This document shows, piece after piece, positions 1 through 13,750 of a DNA stretch of 64,000 nt (the stretch's first letter is position 1; each line of letters opens with the position of its first letter). The notes under the pieces were generated by a model. The model was not told the origin of the DNA. It ran no database searches and was given only the letters and a program-made list of their open reading frames with translations. Source of the DNA: Astropecten irregularis. Its lineage: Eukaryota > Echinodermata > Asteroidea > Paxillosida > Astropectinidae. The stretch lies in contig OZ020247.1 of the NCBI GenBank assembly GCA_963971285.1, positions 27,434,047 through 27,498,046 of the forward strand, written 5' to 3'. The position numbers and the translations under genes are program-made.

Positions 1-186
1 TGACACAATTCTAATTGACAAGCAATGTGTTCCATAAACCCTGCAACAAATGGGTTAAACTTAAGTATTCTACATTAAAATATGGATAACTTTAAACCAT
101 ATGTCTAAATCAAACAAAATAATTGATGTGTATTATTTTGAGAAATGTTTTATGTATCATATGCGGAAAAGCCATGTGTTCTGTTT

Positions 187-690
187 TCAATTGACACAAT
201 CTCTAGCCATGATTGAAACATAGGCCATTTGATGTGCCACAGAGCTTATAAATGTCAGTCGGTGTCCTCTAACAGCACGGTAGTAGGCTTTTCCATTCAG
301 CATGGTCTCGATAGTGTTTGCTGCATAAACACCCGCTTCAGCATTTTCCATGTGTTGGCCAATAAGAAATTGAAGCACATATGGAGTCCTCCCATGAGAA
401 AAGATTACATTCTCAAACTTGGGATTTGCCCATACGACATGTACAAGTTCCTTTCCTCTGGAGTTCAGAGGTTGGTCAGCTGTGATGATGGTATGCTTCT
501 GGCCCATGTGGTTTGAAATGTTCACAAACCTGTCAAGAATGTTTTGAGCTATGATTGTGTCAATTCTCCAATGCCAATGGTATGGTTGGCTGCATGGAAC
601 AGATCTAGCAGTGCCTTATAGCGGGTAGCTTGGTGTAGAGCAAGACCCAATCCAATAATTTCTGTCTTAATTACAACACTGGGTTGTATA
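187..690 (-). pseudogene. Broken fragment of an unidentified invertebrate protein family
   Basis: Two protein-like blocks lie on the minus strand. One (about 187-525) contains ITADQPLNSRGKELVHVVWA and, further on, GVYAANTIETMLNGKAYYRA. The other (about 575-690) contains IIGLGLALHQATRYKALL. They remind me of a lineage-expanded, often uncharacterised family in marine invertebrates, but I cannot name it or say whether it is carried by a mobile element. The reading frame is interrupted, so this copy looks dead. It sits downstream of the visible MYO19-like exons on the same strand, probably within an intron of that gene. Confidence 0.4.
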
Positions 691-1456
691 TTGTGTGTAG
701 GGTATAAGAACATGTTCACATACAATTATTTGGTGAGCAAACAACTTTGACACAAAGTATACACATAGTGAGAAAATCACACTTTTGTGTTTCAGATTTG
801 CATACGTTCATGTGTTAAAATCAATGTTTACCTGTTAATTATATCAACTGTGTACATCTTCTTGATGATGAAAATAATTTTTATGGATAGAACTATTAAA
901 AACAGTATGAATGAATGCATCTTGTAAAAATACCAATTTTGACCTTGTTTGACCTTTGTGACCTTGATAATGACCTTGAAATGCATAATTGAGGGTGGCA
1001 TCCACCCACATTTTGTTCGTTATCGTATGAACAATTGATCTAGCATGGTTGCCCGCTATTAACAAAAAATGCCATCAAATTTTTTTCTAGATGACTTTTC
1101 CATGTTTGGCTGGTGTACTATGTGGAAAAAAAGCAGAACCCAAAGAATTTAAATGATTTTCCGACTTAGAATATGTTGCAAATCAATTTCTGTTAAATGG
1201 GGATGGGAACACGATTTTCAACAGTACGAAATATGAAGTATGAAAGTGACATTACATAATTGGTTTTTGTGTCAAATGAATTTCATTTTTTCTTCATGTA
1301 TACAACTTCTTAATAACATTTCAATGATACAAATGAAATTTCACACTGGAAAAAAAACATAATTTAAGGAGTGATGGTTATGAGCAATTAATCTGATATC
1401 GATGTTGAATTTTTACTGATGCATTGTTCCTGTTATTGATCATTCGTTGTACGTAC

Positions 1457-3994
1457 CCTGGATTGTAAATTGAGACAGAGGCTAGGTATTTCATCAAACA
1501 GCGAGCTGTCCATGTCTGAAACAAACAAGAGATCAAGATTGAAAACATCAACGTGGAGAATGAGAAATGCTGCAAGAAACACAGGAGAAATTGTGGACAT
1601 TGATGCTGTTGAACTCACTTTGCCAGCACCGCTCTCTCCACTGACGATGATAGACTGATTAGCAAGACCCACACCGCTACTCATCTGACTGTAGGCTCTC
1701 TCACCCATAGCGTATACATGAGGATCCTTCATCTATCATCACATACAGGATAGAAAGTCAAAATAATCAACAATGGTTAGAATTGAAGTCTGTACAGAAA
1801 ATTAGAATACATTTCAACCAAGTAGGATTTGACGTTTTGCATGGTGGAGAGACTAGAATGAGTACGACTTGTGGAGACACCATGAATAATACTCTTCTTG
1901 GGAGGTGTGTGGTCCTGAGAAGGACCGATGAGAGTACATTATCGGTCCTTCTGGGGACCACACAGTGTTATACATGGTGTCTCCGCAAGTCTTACTCATT
2001 CTACATTTCAAACAGGAATTATTAAGAAAATCCTAAAACATTTAAACCAGACTGATGACATCATGTAACAGTTCAATATCTGACCTTGGTGCTGTCACTT
2101 CTGTATCTTTGTACCACATCGTCTCCATAGCAACCTTCTATTTCCTTAAATGGATTGACAGCTATCAGGGTGACACCAGCCGATGTGCTGTATGATCCAG
2201 AGTGGAATCGCACACGCAGACAGTGAAGTACTGAAAGAGAATCGTATGAGAACAAAGATGAAATTTGACTTCTGCTAAGAAACAATAAAACCAATGCTGT
2301 GTAAATGATGCGCAATCTTGTCATGGATATTTACTTTGCAGCGAGCCCTCTACTGGTGAAACTCAAATGGCTGCTTATTGAGGATTGTCTTGTTCCCGGA
2401 ATCAACTACACATTTCCCTCAATAAATGGCATCTACTTCTTGAGGGCATCTGTCTGGTAACATTGAATGAAACATCTTATCTTTAAAAGGGAATTTAAGA
2501 AACGGAGGCTCAGTCTCAGGCTCCGGCTCTGTCATCCATAATATGCTGAATAGGTTGTGGGTTTTCATTGAAGCCGAAACTATTTTCCTTTTCAATCCAT
2601 AGAATCTACTTCCGTACCGCAGCCAAAAGCTTCTTTTTTGATACCAGATATTTTAGAATGCCAATGGATCGATGAAATGGAGCCGGAGCCTGAGCCTTCC
2701 ATTTTATAAACTCCTTTTTCTTTATTACCTGCTGCCTCACATAGTGGACTCAATGTGGTGAGGTCAGTTGTACTTTCACAGTGTTGTGTTTGTCCACACA
2801 CCTGTGGGTAGTCACCTTTTGGATGGATAATGGATTCCTGCAACAGATAGTATATATGAATATTTAGATGGTTGCTATAAGGATTAACGTCATCAGCCTC
2901 TGGTCATGATTATATTATTACATGTATCAAGAGATTTATGACTAATCAGGTTTACCAAGTATTTATTTAACCAGGTTTACTGAATGTGATCAGGAAAAGT
3001 TTAATTAAATGGTTATACTTTAGACAATTAAGCTGACCGAGTGCAATAAAGTTTACTGAATAACTGTAGTCTAGATTCAGATGTTTATTGATTAATTTAG
3101 TTGCGATGATCGTAACCCTAGGTCTGACATGGGGACCGGGACCAGTCCATGTCAGACCTAGGGTTACGATCATAACCCTAAGTCTTCTTGGTTACGATCA
3201 TCGCAACTATGATTAATTGAGTTATTTTGATCGATCGTAACTCAGTCTTGGTCGATGTAGACCAAAGGGTTACAAACAATGATCAATCAATCAATAAAAG
3301 TTTTTGAATCAAATACTTACCTGTCCATTCTGTAGTGTGACGGACAAACATCCATCTTTGCAGACTGAAGTTACTATAGCGTTTAACCATACATCCTTGG
3401 AATCACGTACCCAGATGTCAAGGCCCTGCAAAGTGATACAATTTAGACTTAACGTTAGGCCTAATTATTTTTTTTTACTAAAAGGGGACAATCCTGGAAA
3501 TAAAATATTACTAGGCCTATTCGGCTGCTTTACTACTGAACTTCTGAAGTTAGGCTAGCCTAAATAAAATTAAACTTAAATTGGTTAAAAACTAAAAAAG
3601 TAAAAAGGAAATTCTACTTCTAGAGTCGAGAGAGCTAGCCTAGACAAACACATGGCAATGATTCATTAATTTGTGCTTTCCTACCTTTCTGTACCGTTGG
3701 TTATGTTTCTGTGGTGTTGCCTTTCGTGGTTTCTGCGCAAAACAAAACAAAAACAAACACATTTTACAAAACCCAATGAAAAACATTATTGCGCTGAACA
3801 AAATTAGACGATTAATTTAAATGAAAATCACACAATCAAAAATGCAATGGCAACAACAATTAAACCACTAAGTAGCAACAGTATCCCTTTTGATCTAACA
3901 TAAATAAAAGTTGTCTTACCTTTCGCCATTCTTTCTTGGTATCCAGCAAAATGTTGCCAATTTTGGCTGTAGCTAATTTAAAGGGGGCTGCCAT
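1457..3994 (-). CDS. MYO19: Unconventional myosin, MYO19-like, 5' part (runs off left edge)
   Basis: Myosin motor N-terminal region; in the family MYO19 is an actin motor bound to the outer mitochondrial membrane. Exons read on the minus strand: 3920-3994, 3695-3732, 3321-3426, 2729-2837, 2085-2230, 1619-1726 and 1457-1515. Exon 3 resembles the small SH3-like fold at the front of many myosins. Exon 4 carries DLTTLSPL, exon 5 the motor signature VTLIAVNPFK, and exon 6 ends in the ATP-binding P-loop GESGAGK (about residues 188-194 of this model). The P-loop is followed by TWTARCLMKYL, as in MYO19, where most myosins have TEATK; this is the main reason for the class call. The start ATG at 3994 is the first in frame. 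The frame stays open only with a weaker donor at the end of exon 2 (cg|gtacag); the stronger one 10 nt on closes it. Later motor exons, neck and tail lie outside the window. Confidence 0.82.
1854..2003. repeat. Foldback (hairpin) element, ~150 bp
   Basis: The ends TAGAATGAGTA and TACTCATTCTA are inverted copies, and further in GGAGACACCATG matches CATGGTGTCTCC. The centre also pairs (GGTCCTTCTGGGGACCAC against GTGGTCCTGAGAAGGACC). No coding capacity. It looks like a small non-autonomous foldback element in a myosin intron. Confidence 0.75.
2500..2712. mobile_element. GGCTCC-rich short element, family H copy 1
   Basis: About 210 bp with GGAGGCTCAGTCTCAGGCTC at the left and GGAGCCGGAGCCTGAGCC at the right. 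The core (AATCTACTTCCGTACCGCAG, GATACCAGATATTTTAGAAT) recurs at 18791, 34281 and 47649. The outer GGCCTTTTC ends are worn away in this copy. Probable non-autonomous DNA element. Confidence 0.65.
3099..3207. repeat. Foldback repeat in myosin intron
   Basis: GTTGCGATGATCGTAACC at the left pairs with GGTTACGATCATCGCAAC at the right. An inner pair (CCTAGGTCTGACATGG with CCATGTCAGACCTAGG) closes a second, tighter hairpin with a short GC-rich loop. Confidence 0.75.
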
Positions 3995-4098
3995 CTTGTA
4001 TTTCTTTCGAATTTGGCCGCACGACGAATTTCAGCCAATCACAATCATTGTTCGACTGAAGCCCTGTCAAACGATAGAGGGCGCTAGCTCTTAACAAA
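3995..4098. promoter_or_regulatory. Bidirectional promoter between MYO19-like and CCCH gene
   Basis: Only 104 bp separate the two divergent start codons, so both genes must share this stretch and their 5' UTRs. It holds ATTGG-type CCAAT elements (CCAATCACAATCATTG around 4036-4051) and no clear TATA box. The transcription starts themselves cannot be placed by eye. Confidence 0.6.
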
Positions 4099-5296
4099 AT
4101 GGCTTCGTCTATTTTGGTTGCAGACTACGGGTCGTCTGATTCTGAAAATGAAGAGGAAAACTCCTTTGAAAAGCCTGAATTGGAGGAGAAAGGGTAATTG
4201 ACGGTTTACATTTCATTACAGCAACTAATCAGTCCGTATTGTAAAGCTTTACAACCAATATTGAACGTGAGAAGACTCAAAGAGATTAGCTGTTTTAGCC
4301 CCATAGACATAGCGCACATACAGGCGCGGCTGGAATTATTGAACTTTTTTAAAAAGTTTTATTCTCACAAATTGCATTGGAAAGACTTGCATGGGGTTTG
4401 AATTTAGGTGCAGATGTTAACGTAAAGATCTTACCATCATTCTTTATGAGGGAAATCTAGGAATAAGTACATTACTCGAATTATTTACATATTGTAACTA
4501 TAATGTAAGAATAACAACATGTCTTTTGCTCCGTTTTATTATTTGTTTTATTCAATGTTTATTATTTTATTTTTGAATAGGCGGAGTGTAGTTAGTTGTT
4601 TGTACATTTTGATGATTAATTAATTGTATTATTATTGAACATTTCATTTTCAGCTCCACACAACAAGCTGCAGTTGGTGTGAACCTTCTTGCGAGCGCTG
4701 AAGACAAATCAGACAGCGATGTAGATAGTGATGATACAAACGGACCAAACAAGAATACCAAGTCTTCCAAACAGACGGACTCTGATGAACGTGAATCAGA
4801 GAAATTACCCCTGCCCAGTGTCCTTGCGATGGGTAGCAATGAGCAATATGGTGGATCTGGATCATCAAGCCTTGCACCTTCTTCTATATTTGCCAATCCC
4901 TTTGAGGAAGCTGAACAGCATAAACTCTCCATCTTAGAGCAGCACGTCAAACTTACCTCAGCACAGAGGAAAGAGGCAGAGCTCGGAGGAAAAAAGAAAA
5001 TCTGCTGGAAGTTTCGAAATGGCAGGTGTCGTTTCGGACATAAATGTAAATTTGCCCATGACAGCGATGTGCCATCGGCGATGGTTGCAGGGGATAGGAC
5101 TGGTGGTGTGAATGGAGGGGATGTGAATCAGGGGGCGTGGTCTGAGCAGGGTGAGGGGGATGTAGATGATGAGGAGGAACAGGTGAAGCGGAAGAAACGT
5201 CCTGGCTTGAGTCAGACTCTTGTACCTTCTAAGAAGGTGATGACAACCTTTACGAGGCAGAGAAATCATGAGAATCCTTGGTCACAGCAGAGATGA
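4099..5296 (+). CDS. Small CCCH-type zinc-finger protein
   Basis: Two coding exons, 4099-4193 and 4654-5296, give a protein of about 245 residues. The start MASSILVADYGSSDSENEEE is acidic and serine-rich. One zinc finger, C-x7-C-x5-C-x3-H, uses C149, C157, C163 and H167 (core CRFGHKCKFAH). A segment before it (SSIFANPFEEAEQHKLSIL) looks like a conserved linear motif followed by a helix. The C-terminal part is acidic, then basic (KRKKRPG). Single CCCH fingers usually bind RNA, so a nuclear RNA-processing role is plausible, but I do not recognise the ortholog. It is transcribed away from the MYO19-like gene. The splice joins GG|C as glycine and keeps one frame. Confidence 0.85.
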
Positions 5297-5438
5297 AGTC
5301 AAGCTCTCTGCAAGGGTCTTCTTTGAATTCCAAATAATCTACTGCAGCTTGTGTTCATAGCTTACCATAGCCATGCTGAAAATGGCCATGTCCTGTGGTA
5401 GTATACACTCACTGTACAAGGATTGCCAGAGGGCCTGG

Positions 5439-5677
5439 GGCCAATTTCATGGAGCTGCTTAGCACACACAAAATTGCTCAGCACAAAAATGTCGTACCCA
5501 ATAAAACAAGCCACCTTTAAACTTTCCATTTGATACTCATGGTCAATGAACAACAGCCAAAGAACAATCACAAGTGATACACAACACGTGGAAATTTGGC
5601 TGTTAATCCTGTTTTTATTAAGACAGAAATTTCATGGTTAGCAATTTTTTGTGCTAAGCAGGGCTGTGAAATTGGCC
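5439..5677. mobile_element. GGCCAATTTCAT element, family B copy 1
   Basis: A ~240 bp non-autonomous DNA element with long inverted ends: GGCCAATTTCATGGAGCTGC at the left and GCTAAGCAGGGCTGTGAAAT then TGGCC at the right. No coding capacity. It lies just after the CCCH gene stop, probably in its 3' UTR. Confidence 0.75.
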
Positions 5678-5911
5678 TGCCCCCTGCTGTAGGCCACTGT
5701 TTTTCTACCTCCCTCAATTGTCAAGAATGCTCAACCCTACAGAAAACACAAATGGGTCAATTTTTAATCTAGTTGAAGGCCCGAGGGGTACTCTAGTCTC
5801 TAGTACTATATATCATTGTTCATTCATTTATGATCAGCCATATGCTCGGATTGGTTTTTACTTTCGGTTTTATATTTGAAATAGGTTTTTTTTACAATTG
5901 AGAAAGTTAAG

Positions 5912-5917
5912 AATAAA
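5912..5917 (+). terminator. Possible poly(A) signal of CCCH gene
   Basis: AATAAA about 615 nt after the stop codon, in an AT-rich stretch. Another AATAAA lies near 5499 inside the family B element. Either could serve; the sequence alone does not decide. Confidence 0.3.
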
Positions 5918-7155
5918 CCGCATTAAAAACCAACTTGACTTTTTGTCTCACAAAAATGTGTTTATTCTCAGAAAATGTGCTTAATAGTGTTGTATTTGTG
6001 AATCCATTACCATATACCATGCATTAACTGGCATGATATCTAACATTCAAAAGTAAAAATTTAAAGTAAAGTGAAATCCACCAAAACAGAAAAAATTACT
6101 TTTTTTTATCAAATGCTGCATATAACTATGACATTACATGTACTCATATTTAGAGGTTCAGCAATATGATCGGCTAAACTAATCAGAAATAAGTGCAAAG
6201 GATACTGCACAGCATTAGAATTTGGCAGGGTTCTTAGCGAAAATGGTGTCATTTCTTAAGGTCTGGACATTAACTTGAAATATTATATTCCACCTAAATT
6301 TACTTTCTTTACTTTTTCTTGATGATTTCCTTAATTCTGGGTTTGCATACTTTTAAATGAGCTTTCTTGTACACACAATAAGTCCACCTTAATTCTTTAT
6401 TATCAACTGACACAGTAATTCAAAAAGTGCATAAAATTACAGCGTAAACAATTTTTTAATAACATCCATTGATAGTTACAGCGTGTGATAACTAAACGAG
6501 AAATCTCATAACTTTAGGAGACATTATAAATTATCAATGTAGGTTTCAAAAACACTTTTAAACAGATGTTTGGCAAAATCATTATAGCACGTCTTTCATG
6601 TTTTCATAAGATATTGGACTTTGCTCTTACTATCTTATTGACCAAGATAAAAATGCAATGAATTTATTTTGTGAAAATGTTAGACATTTTCCATACATGA
6701 GGTCATGGCAATACAATGATTCCTATATTTTTAAAAAGAAATTCTCTTCTGTCTAATCCTTGAAGGCAATTTCCAAAAGAAATCTAAGATTTTAAGAAAG
6801 CCCTAAATGTTTGCCCCAAAATGGTCTCTACAGTGCACACTAAACATGAAGAAAACAAAATATCTGTTTCTACTAGTCTTCTATTTACAATCAATTACAA
6901 CAAGAGGAAAAATACAACTTTACCGAGATAGAAACACCGAGCAGGAAACAAACGAACATCCCAACAAAATAATGGATGTAAGAAAAAGGTGACACGTCAT
7001 GTGGAAAAATTGTAAATTTGAAATTACTGAACAAAGGACAAGAAAATACATGTAGTTGGAAATAAACTTTGGATATAATCTTAAATATTTGCTGGTATGC
7101 CAGGGCTGGAACTTCCTTAGTAAGGGGGTAAGGTGGCTTCCTGAAATGTCTGGAA
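5918..7155. other. Intergenic AT-rich stretch
   Basis: I see no exon with protein similarity, no clear element ends and no RNA gene here. Short open frames in this stretch lack any recognisable motif. Confidence 0.5.
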
Positions 7156-7159
7156 CAGG

Positions 7160-7326
7160 GGCACCAAGACAATGGCCACAGGCCCAAAGGCAAAGACCAG
7201 GCACCAAGGCAATGGCCAGGAGCACCAAGGAAATGACCAAAGGCACCAAGGCAATGACCAGGGGCACAGAGGCAATGACCAGGGACACCAAGGCAATGAC
7301 CAGGGGCACTGAGGCAATGACCAGGA
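7160..7326. repeat. 21-bp minisatellite, left piece
   Basis: Tandem units of GGCACCAAGGCAATGACCAG type, with a 21 bp period and small variants. The array continues at 8422 after an inserted hAT-type element. The same unit recurs inside TMED2 and KMT5A introns. The long frames read through it in several phases are an effect of the 21 bp period. Confidence 0.85.
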
Positions 7327-8421
7327 TAGGGCTGTGCATTCACGGGTAATTTTGGACCCGAGTACCCTTTGCCCAAACGGGCGGGTACCCGGGTACCCGC
7401 GATATAATATGAAACATAAGAAATTAAGAACCCAGAAGTATGTTGCGTAATGGCCGTTGGTGAGTACCGTATCCGGGCTCCGAGCCAGGCGTGCTAAAAA
7501 ATTACCAGACCTTCCTCAAAACACCCCGACCTTTAGCGGATTTCGGCTTTTTTTAGGGGTGCCGAATTTTAGTTTACGCTATTTCTACCGACATGACAGG
7601 CCAAGCAAAAGTTAGCGTGATTTTTTTTCCGACATAGAACACCGACATCAAACACGATGTATGCATTGTCAGGGTTGTTATTTCGTTGCGTGTTCCCCGT
7701 AAAATATTCTGACCACCCCGTAAATCGCATTTTCCTGATCAGCTAAATCTTACTTGAATTTCAATCGGTAATTTTGTCCAGTTGGCCAATTAGAAGAAAC
7801 ACACTTTTCACGTACATGTGCTAGATCTTAAGAAATAACGTGAGAAAAATTACTAGGGCGACAAACGCATTATTAAGACGTAATCGCGATGCATTGTGCA
7901 CATGGTCAGCATGGTAATCCCGAATGTTCCATGGCTGGTATCCGCCCCACACACGGCCACGCGTAATAGCCACGATGTCAAAACAACGTGCACCAGTCTC
8001 GACCACGTGTGGGCAGGAAGACTACACCGTACGTACTGTGTGTATGCACGGTGTAGGCTCGGTCGGTTCCGATGGTCTGCCGTACGCGGTAGGATTTTTG
8101 GTCGGTACATGTAGGCCTACATCGCGGCCGGGGTGCGTCGCGTTGTCGGGTACCGTACATCGCGGCCGGACTGCGTCGATAATTGTGGCTCGCTGCCGGC
8201 TTCGTCGATAATTGTGGCTCGCTGCCGGCTTCGGTACAGATTTGCGGGAAATAATCTGCTTTTGACATTGCAAAAAAAAACAATTTTGCAGGTCAGTGAT
8301 GTATTATATGAAAAAGGGCATGGTTGTTATTTTTTTACGGGTAATAGAATCGAAAAAATGGAGCCGGGTACTCGATGGTTTCGGTCGGGTTTCGAGTACC
8401 CGGGTAGAACGCACAGCCCTA
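7327..8421. mobile_element. hAT-type non-autonomous element, 8-bp target duplication
   Basis: Ends are TAGGGCTGTGC at the left and GCACAGCCCTA at the right. The target GACCAGGA is present on both sides (7319-7326 and 8422-8429), an exact 8 bp duplication as hAT transposases make. Both flanks are units of the 21-bp minisatellite, so the insertion is younger than the array. The inside is 1.1 kb, has a directly repeated ~35 bp block (CGTCGATAATTGTGGCTCGC, near 8176 and 8206), and shows no transposase. Its core resembles the element at 58208-59240. Confidence 0.85.
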
Positions 8422-8466
8422 GACCAGGAGCACCAAGGCAAGGACTGATGGCACCAAGGCAACAGC
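8422..8466. repeat. 21-bp minisatellite, right piece
   Basis: About two units (GACCAGGAGCACCAAGGCAA and a variant), cut off from the rest of the array by the hAT-type insertion. Confidence 0.75.
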
Positions 8467-8940
8467 CTTCTCTAATGTGCCTACCCGATGTTCCAGCCCT
8501 GTACACGCCATGTTTTTAACAAGAAGGCAACCATCCTCGCTGCTTGCATAATCCTGGAAACTCCTCACAGTCCTCAGGTTTCCCCAAGCAGTTAAAATAT
8601 CTTCAAATTAATCTCACTAGCCACAGGACAGTTACTCAATGAGCATTAAAAAGGTTGTCAATTCATGTTCAATAGCAGGAATTTTCTTCCCTCAATGCAT
8701 CAGAAAGTATGCACCAAAATCCATACTGACCCCAACACCAAGAGCATTCCTCAGAACCCTGCAACAGGTTGCATCATGTCAGGAGATCCGTCAAGAGCTA
8801 AATGCAACAACCTGCGACACCCCTCTCCTGCTGGTACATAGCGTTAACACTCAGCAGGATTAGAGTTAAGATCCCAGGATTTAGAGGGATTTGTGACCGT
8901 GTAATTTGCTATGGGCTTGATGGACTAACTAGGATCAGGG

Positions 8941-9084
8941 GCCGATTTCACTAACGTTTGCGATCATCGCTAAAGCCCAAATCCATCGCTAAACGGAAAA
9001 TTGCTACGCAAAATATCGATTGATTTTCCGTTTAGCGATGGATTTCGGCTTTAACGATGATCGCAAACGTTAGTGAAATCGGCC
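8941..9084. mobile_element. Near-palindromic hairpin element, family C copy 1
   Basis: 144 bp that folds on itself almost end to end: GGCCGATTTCACTAACGTTT at the left, AAACGTTAGTGAAATCGGCC at the right. It is flanked by TCAGG and CCAGG, which fits a 5 bp target duplication with one change. A second copy is at 50238. Confidence 0.85.
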
Positions 9085-9289
9085 CCAGGTTCACAGAATG
9101 CACCATAGTTGTACATGCTAACTACATGTAGTATAGTACTGCATAGTATTTGAATCCACCTGACCTAGGTAGGTTCCAGGTAATAACGATCACTGCATTT
9201 ATAACTGTCCCGTGGCAGAAAACTTAAAATAACTCCATCCCTCCCTCCCGCCCCCCAAAAAATAAAGAAGAAGCAAATAACATACAAAA

Positions 9290-11740
<2,451 letters not shown>

Positions 11741-12513
11741 TTTGCACTTGATTTTATCACATAAACAACGAAAATCTGTAAGTCTGAACGGAAGTTTCGT
11801 GCAGTAAGCTAACGAACGTTCATTGCATGCATGCCACGTCGCCTTATACTGCGCATGCGAATTGTGTTAGACATCCTCGTGCAATTTATTAAATTTTATT
11901 TTATATTTGATTTATTCAATTCAAGCTGAAAATAATAAAGTAAAAACAAATTTTGTTATTTCTTTCGGCTGTTGATTAATAAGTTAATACATATGAATAT
12001 ATACGAGTCAGAACATATTACAAATTGTCTTCTATCGAACGAGCTGATTAGAGAAATTCCCAGAACACATTGCGCGAAATGATGAAGAAGGTTTTACGTC
12101 CTTGAGGAAGTAGTGGAAAAAGCGCATCGAATTTTCACTTAAAACGCACCTAGAACTTCACGTTTGAGGTAAAAACCAGTACATTTTGTGAGTTGGTTTG
12201 TCTGAGATCACGGTCTTCGAGGTTTAATCACATTGTAAGGTGTTGTCTTTGAATATGCTGGCGAAATATTATACATCGTCAGCTGGATCAGTCGTCGTAG
12301 TTTGGGGAATTTTTGCCATGCGTGGTACATTGCATTGCGTGTATTGGGTGTATTGCGTGTGGCGCGTTATGCACGAGCAATCATCGTAATGTAAACAGTT
12401 GTGTTTCTGCACTATGCTGTGCACTGTGACTGTGTGAGTCTGTGTCTGTGACTGTTATGACATCATCGCCCATTCGGGGAATTCAAGCCACATTGCTAAA
12501 TTCAGAAGGGGGT

Positions 12514-12740
12514 TAGTGTCTTTTACGCCACCCATATTATTTTCAGTATTTTATTTAGCTTCTTCTGTTCCAAAATGTCAATGAAATTTGTTACTTAAAG
12601 CAAATTTATTCATGGGTCCTGTAACGGTTAAACCCTAAAATGAACATAGGAAAAATTTCGGTAATATTTCAGTGAAAAAAAAAGAAGTTTCTTACCCAAA
12701 TAACTACTGAAAATAATATGGGTGGTGTAAAAGACACTTA
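12514..12740. mobile_element. Short element with ~38 bp inverted ends, family M
   Basis: Ends TAGTGTCTTTTACGCCACCC and GGGTGGTGTAAAAGACACTT; the pairing continues through ATATTATTTTCAGTA on both arms. About 228 bp, no coding capacity. It lies in the upstream region of SBNO1. Confidence 0.75.
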
Positions 12741-13273
12741 GGCCTATGCCTTCAGAAGGTTGGAGATGTTCATTGTTTAAAAGGAAATAGTATTCTGGAA
12801 ATATTTATTTGCATAAATACAAAAATAGTAAATAGGAGCCTTTTTAATTAAAGTTCAAGTAGGGCCTAGGCCCTATGTTTTTATTTTGGTAATTTTAACA
12901 CAAGTGCCATGCAGTACTCAGTAGTAATCCTGTTGTTAATTTAATTTATTCATGCATTTGTGACAATGTTAAGAATTGTTTGTATTTTACATAATAATGA
13001 TAATGACTGCATTAATTTTATTATGTCCTGAACAACTGTGAATTGGGCCCAAATAGTTGCTGGAAATGGAAATAATTATTTTCAATCAAAATACAGTGCA
13101 TCAGTGAAGAAAAGTGAGGTGAGACAAAGTGAATCTTCGAAGTTTTTTATTTGTATTGTCATGAATCATAACTAATAGCCATACTCATAGATTTGAGCTG
13201 ATGAAGTTGATGTTAAAATATTCTATTCCAAATACACAACAGTCTGGATCGACAGAGTGGATGACTAATCTAC

Positions 13274-13288
13274 CCCCCCCCCCCCCCA
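13274..13288. repeat. Poly-C run
   Basis: About 15 consecutive C, upstream of the SBNO1 start. Simple repeat; the length is likely to vary between individuals or reads. Confidence 0.8.
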
Positions 13289-13750
13289 CCACCCCTTCCC
13301 TCCAAGGTCTCTTGTATTACCATTTATCTTCTAAATACCTCTTGTTTCGTACTTTGTTTTGTATTGTTTAAATTATTGCCTTGCCTTATTGTCTTCTCAC
13401 ATTGCTATTCTTTGAATCCTGTGATTGTGACTTTATTGTCCTAGGCTTTGTTTTACATGTCTTGTTTTGGAGTTTCTAATAAAAGACACGAATTATATAA
13501 GCCATGTTGACAGTCCAAATTTCAGCCCTGTTCATTAATTAATTAGATTTTGTATACAAATTGCACAGAATTTCACAATCAAAAGTAGCCCAGTTCAAAG
13601 ATTTATCCATCATTTATTTGATTTTTTCCCATACTGCGTGTAAGACCTTGAAATCGATGACTATTTTCTGTATCAAACAATATGAAATTATCAATTATAT
13701 TGATGCTTATGATAACTAACTTTGACGTACGATGTGCATACATGATATAG

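Larger units (their letters stand above)
11741..13750. other. Divergent interval between TMED2 and SBNO1
   Basis: The promoters and 5' UTRs of both genes must lie here. The stretch 11780-12480 is GC-richer in places and is the likeliest promoter zone. SBNO1 probably has a non-coding first exon here: its ATG follows directly after the acceptor-like tatag at 13746-13750, but I cannot fix the exon. A 228 bp element (12514-12740) and a run of C (13274-13288) are the only other clear objects. Confidence 0.45.

Noticed and set aside
162-173. TGCGGAAAAGC as a second HINE-like 3' end
   Set aside because: It matches one hairpin arm of the element at 62942, but there is no partner arm and no tandem core nearby; chance cannot be excluded.
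3318-3426. Myosin class other than XIX, because of the SH3-like exon
   Set aside because: The human MYO19 front end lacks an obvious SH3-like part, but the sequence after the P-loop (TWTARCLMK) is the MYO19 form and outweighs it. Some doubt remains.
7821-8283. Several open frames on both strands inside the hAT-type element
   Set aside because: The GC-richer element interior gives chance frames. None shows a transposase motif such as the hAT dimerisation domain.
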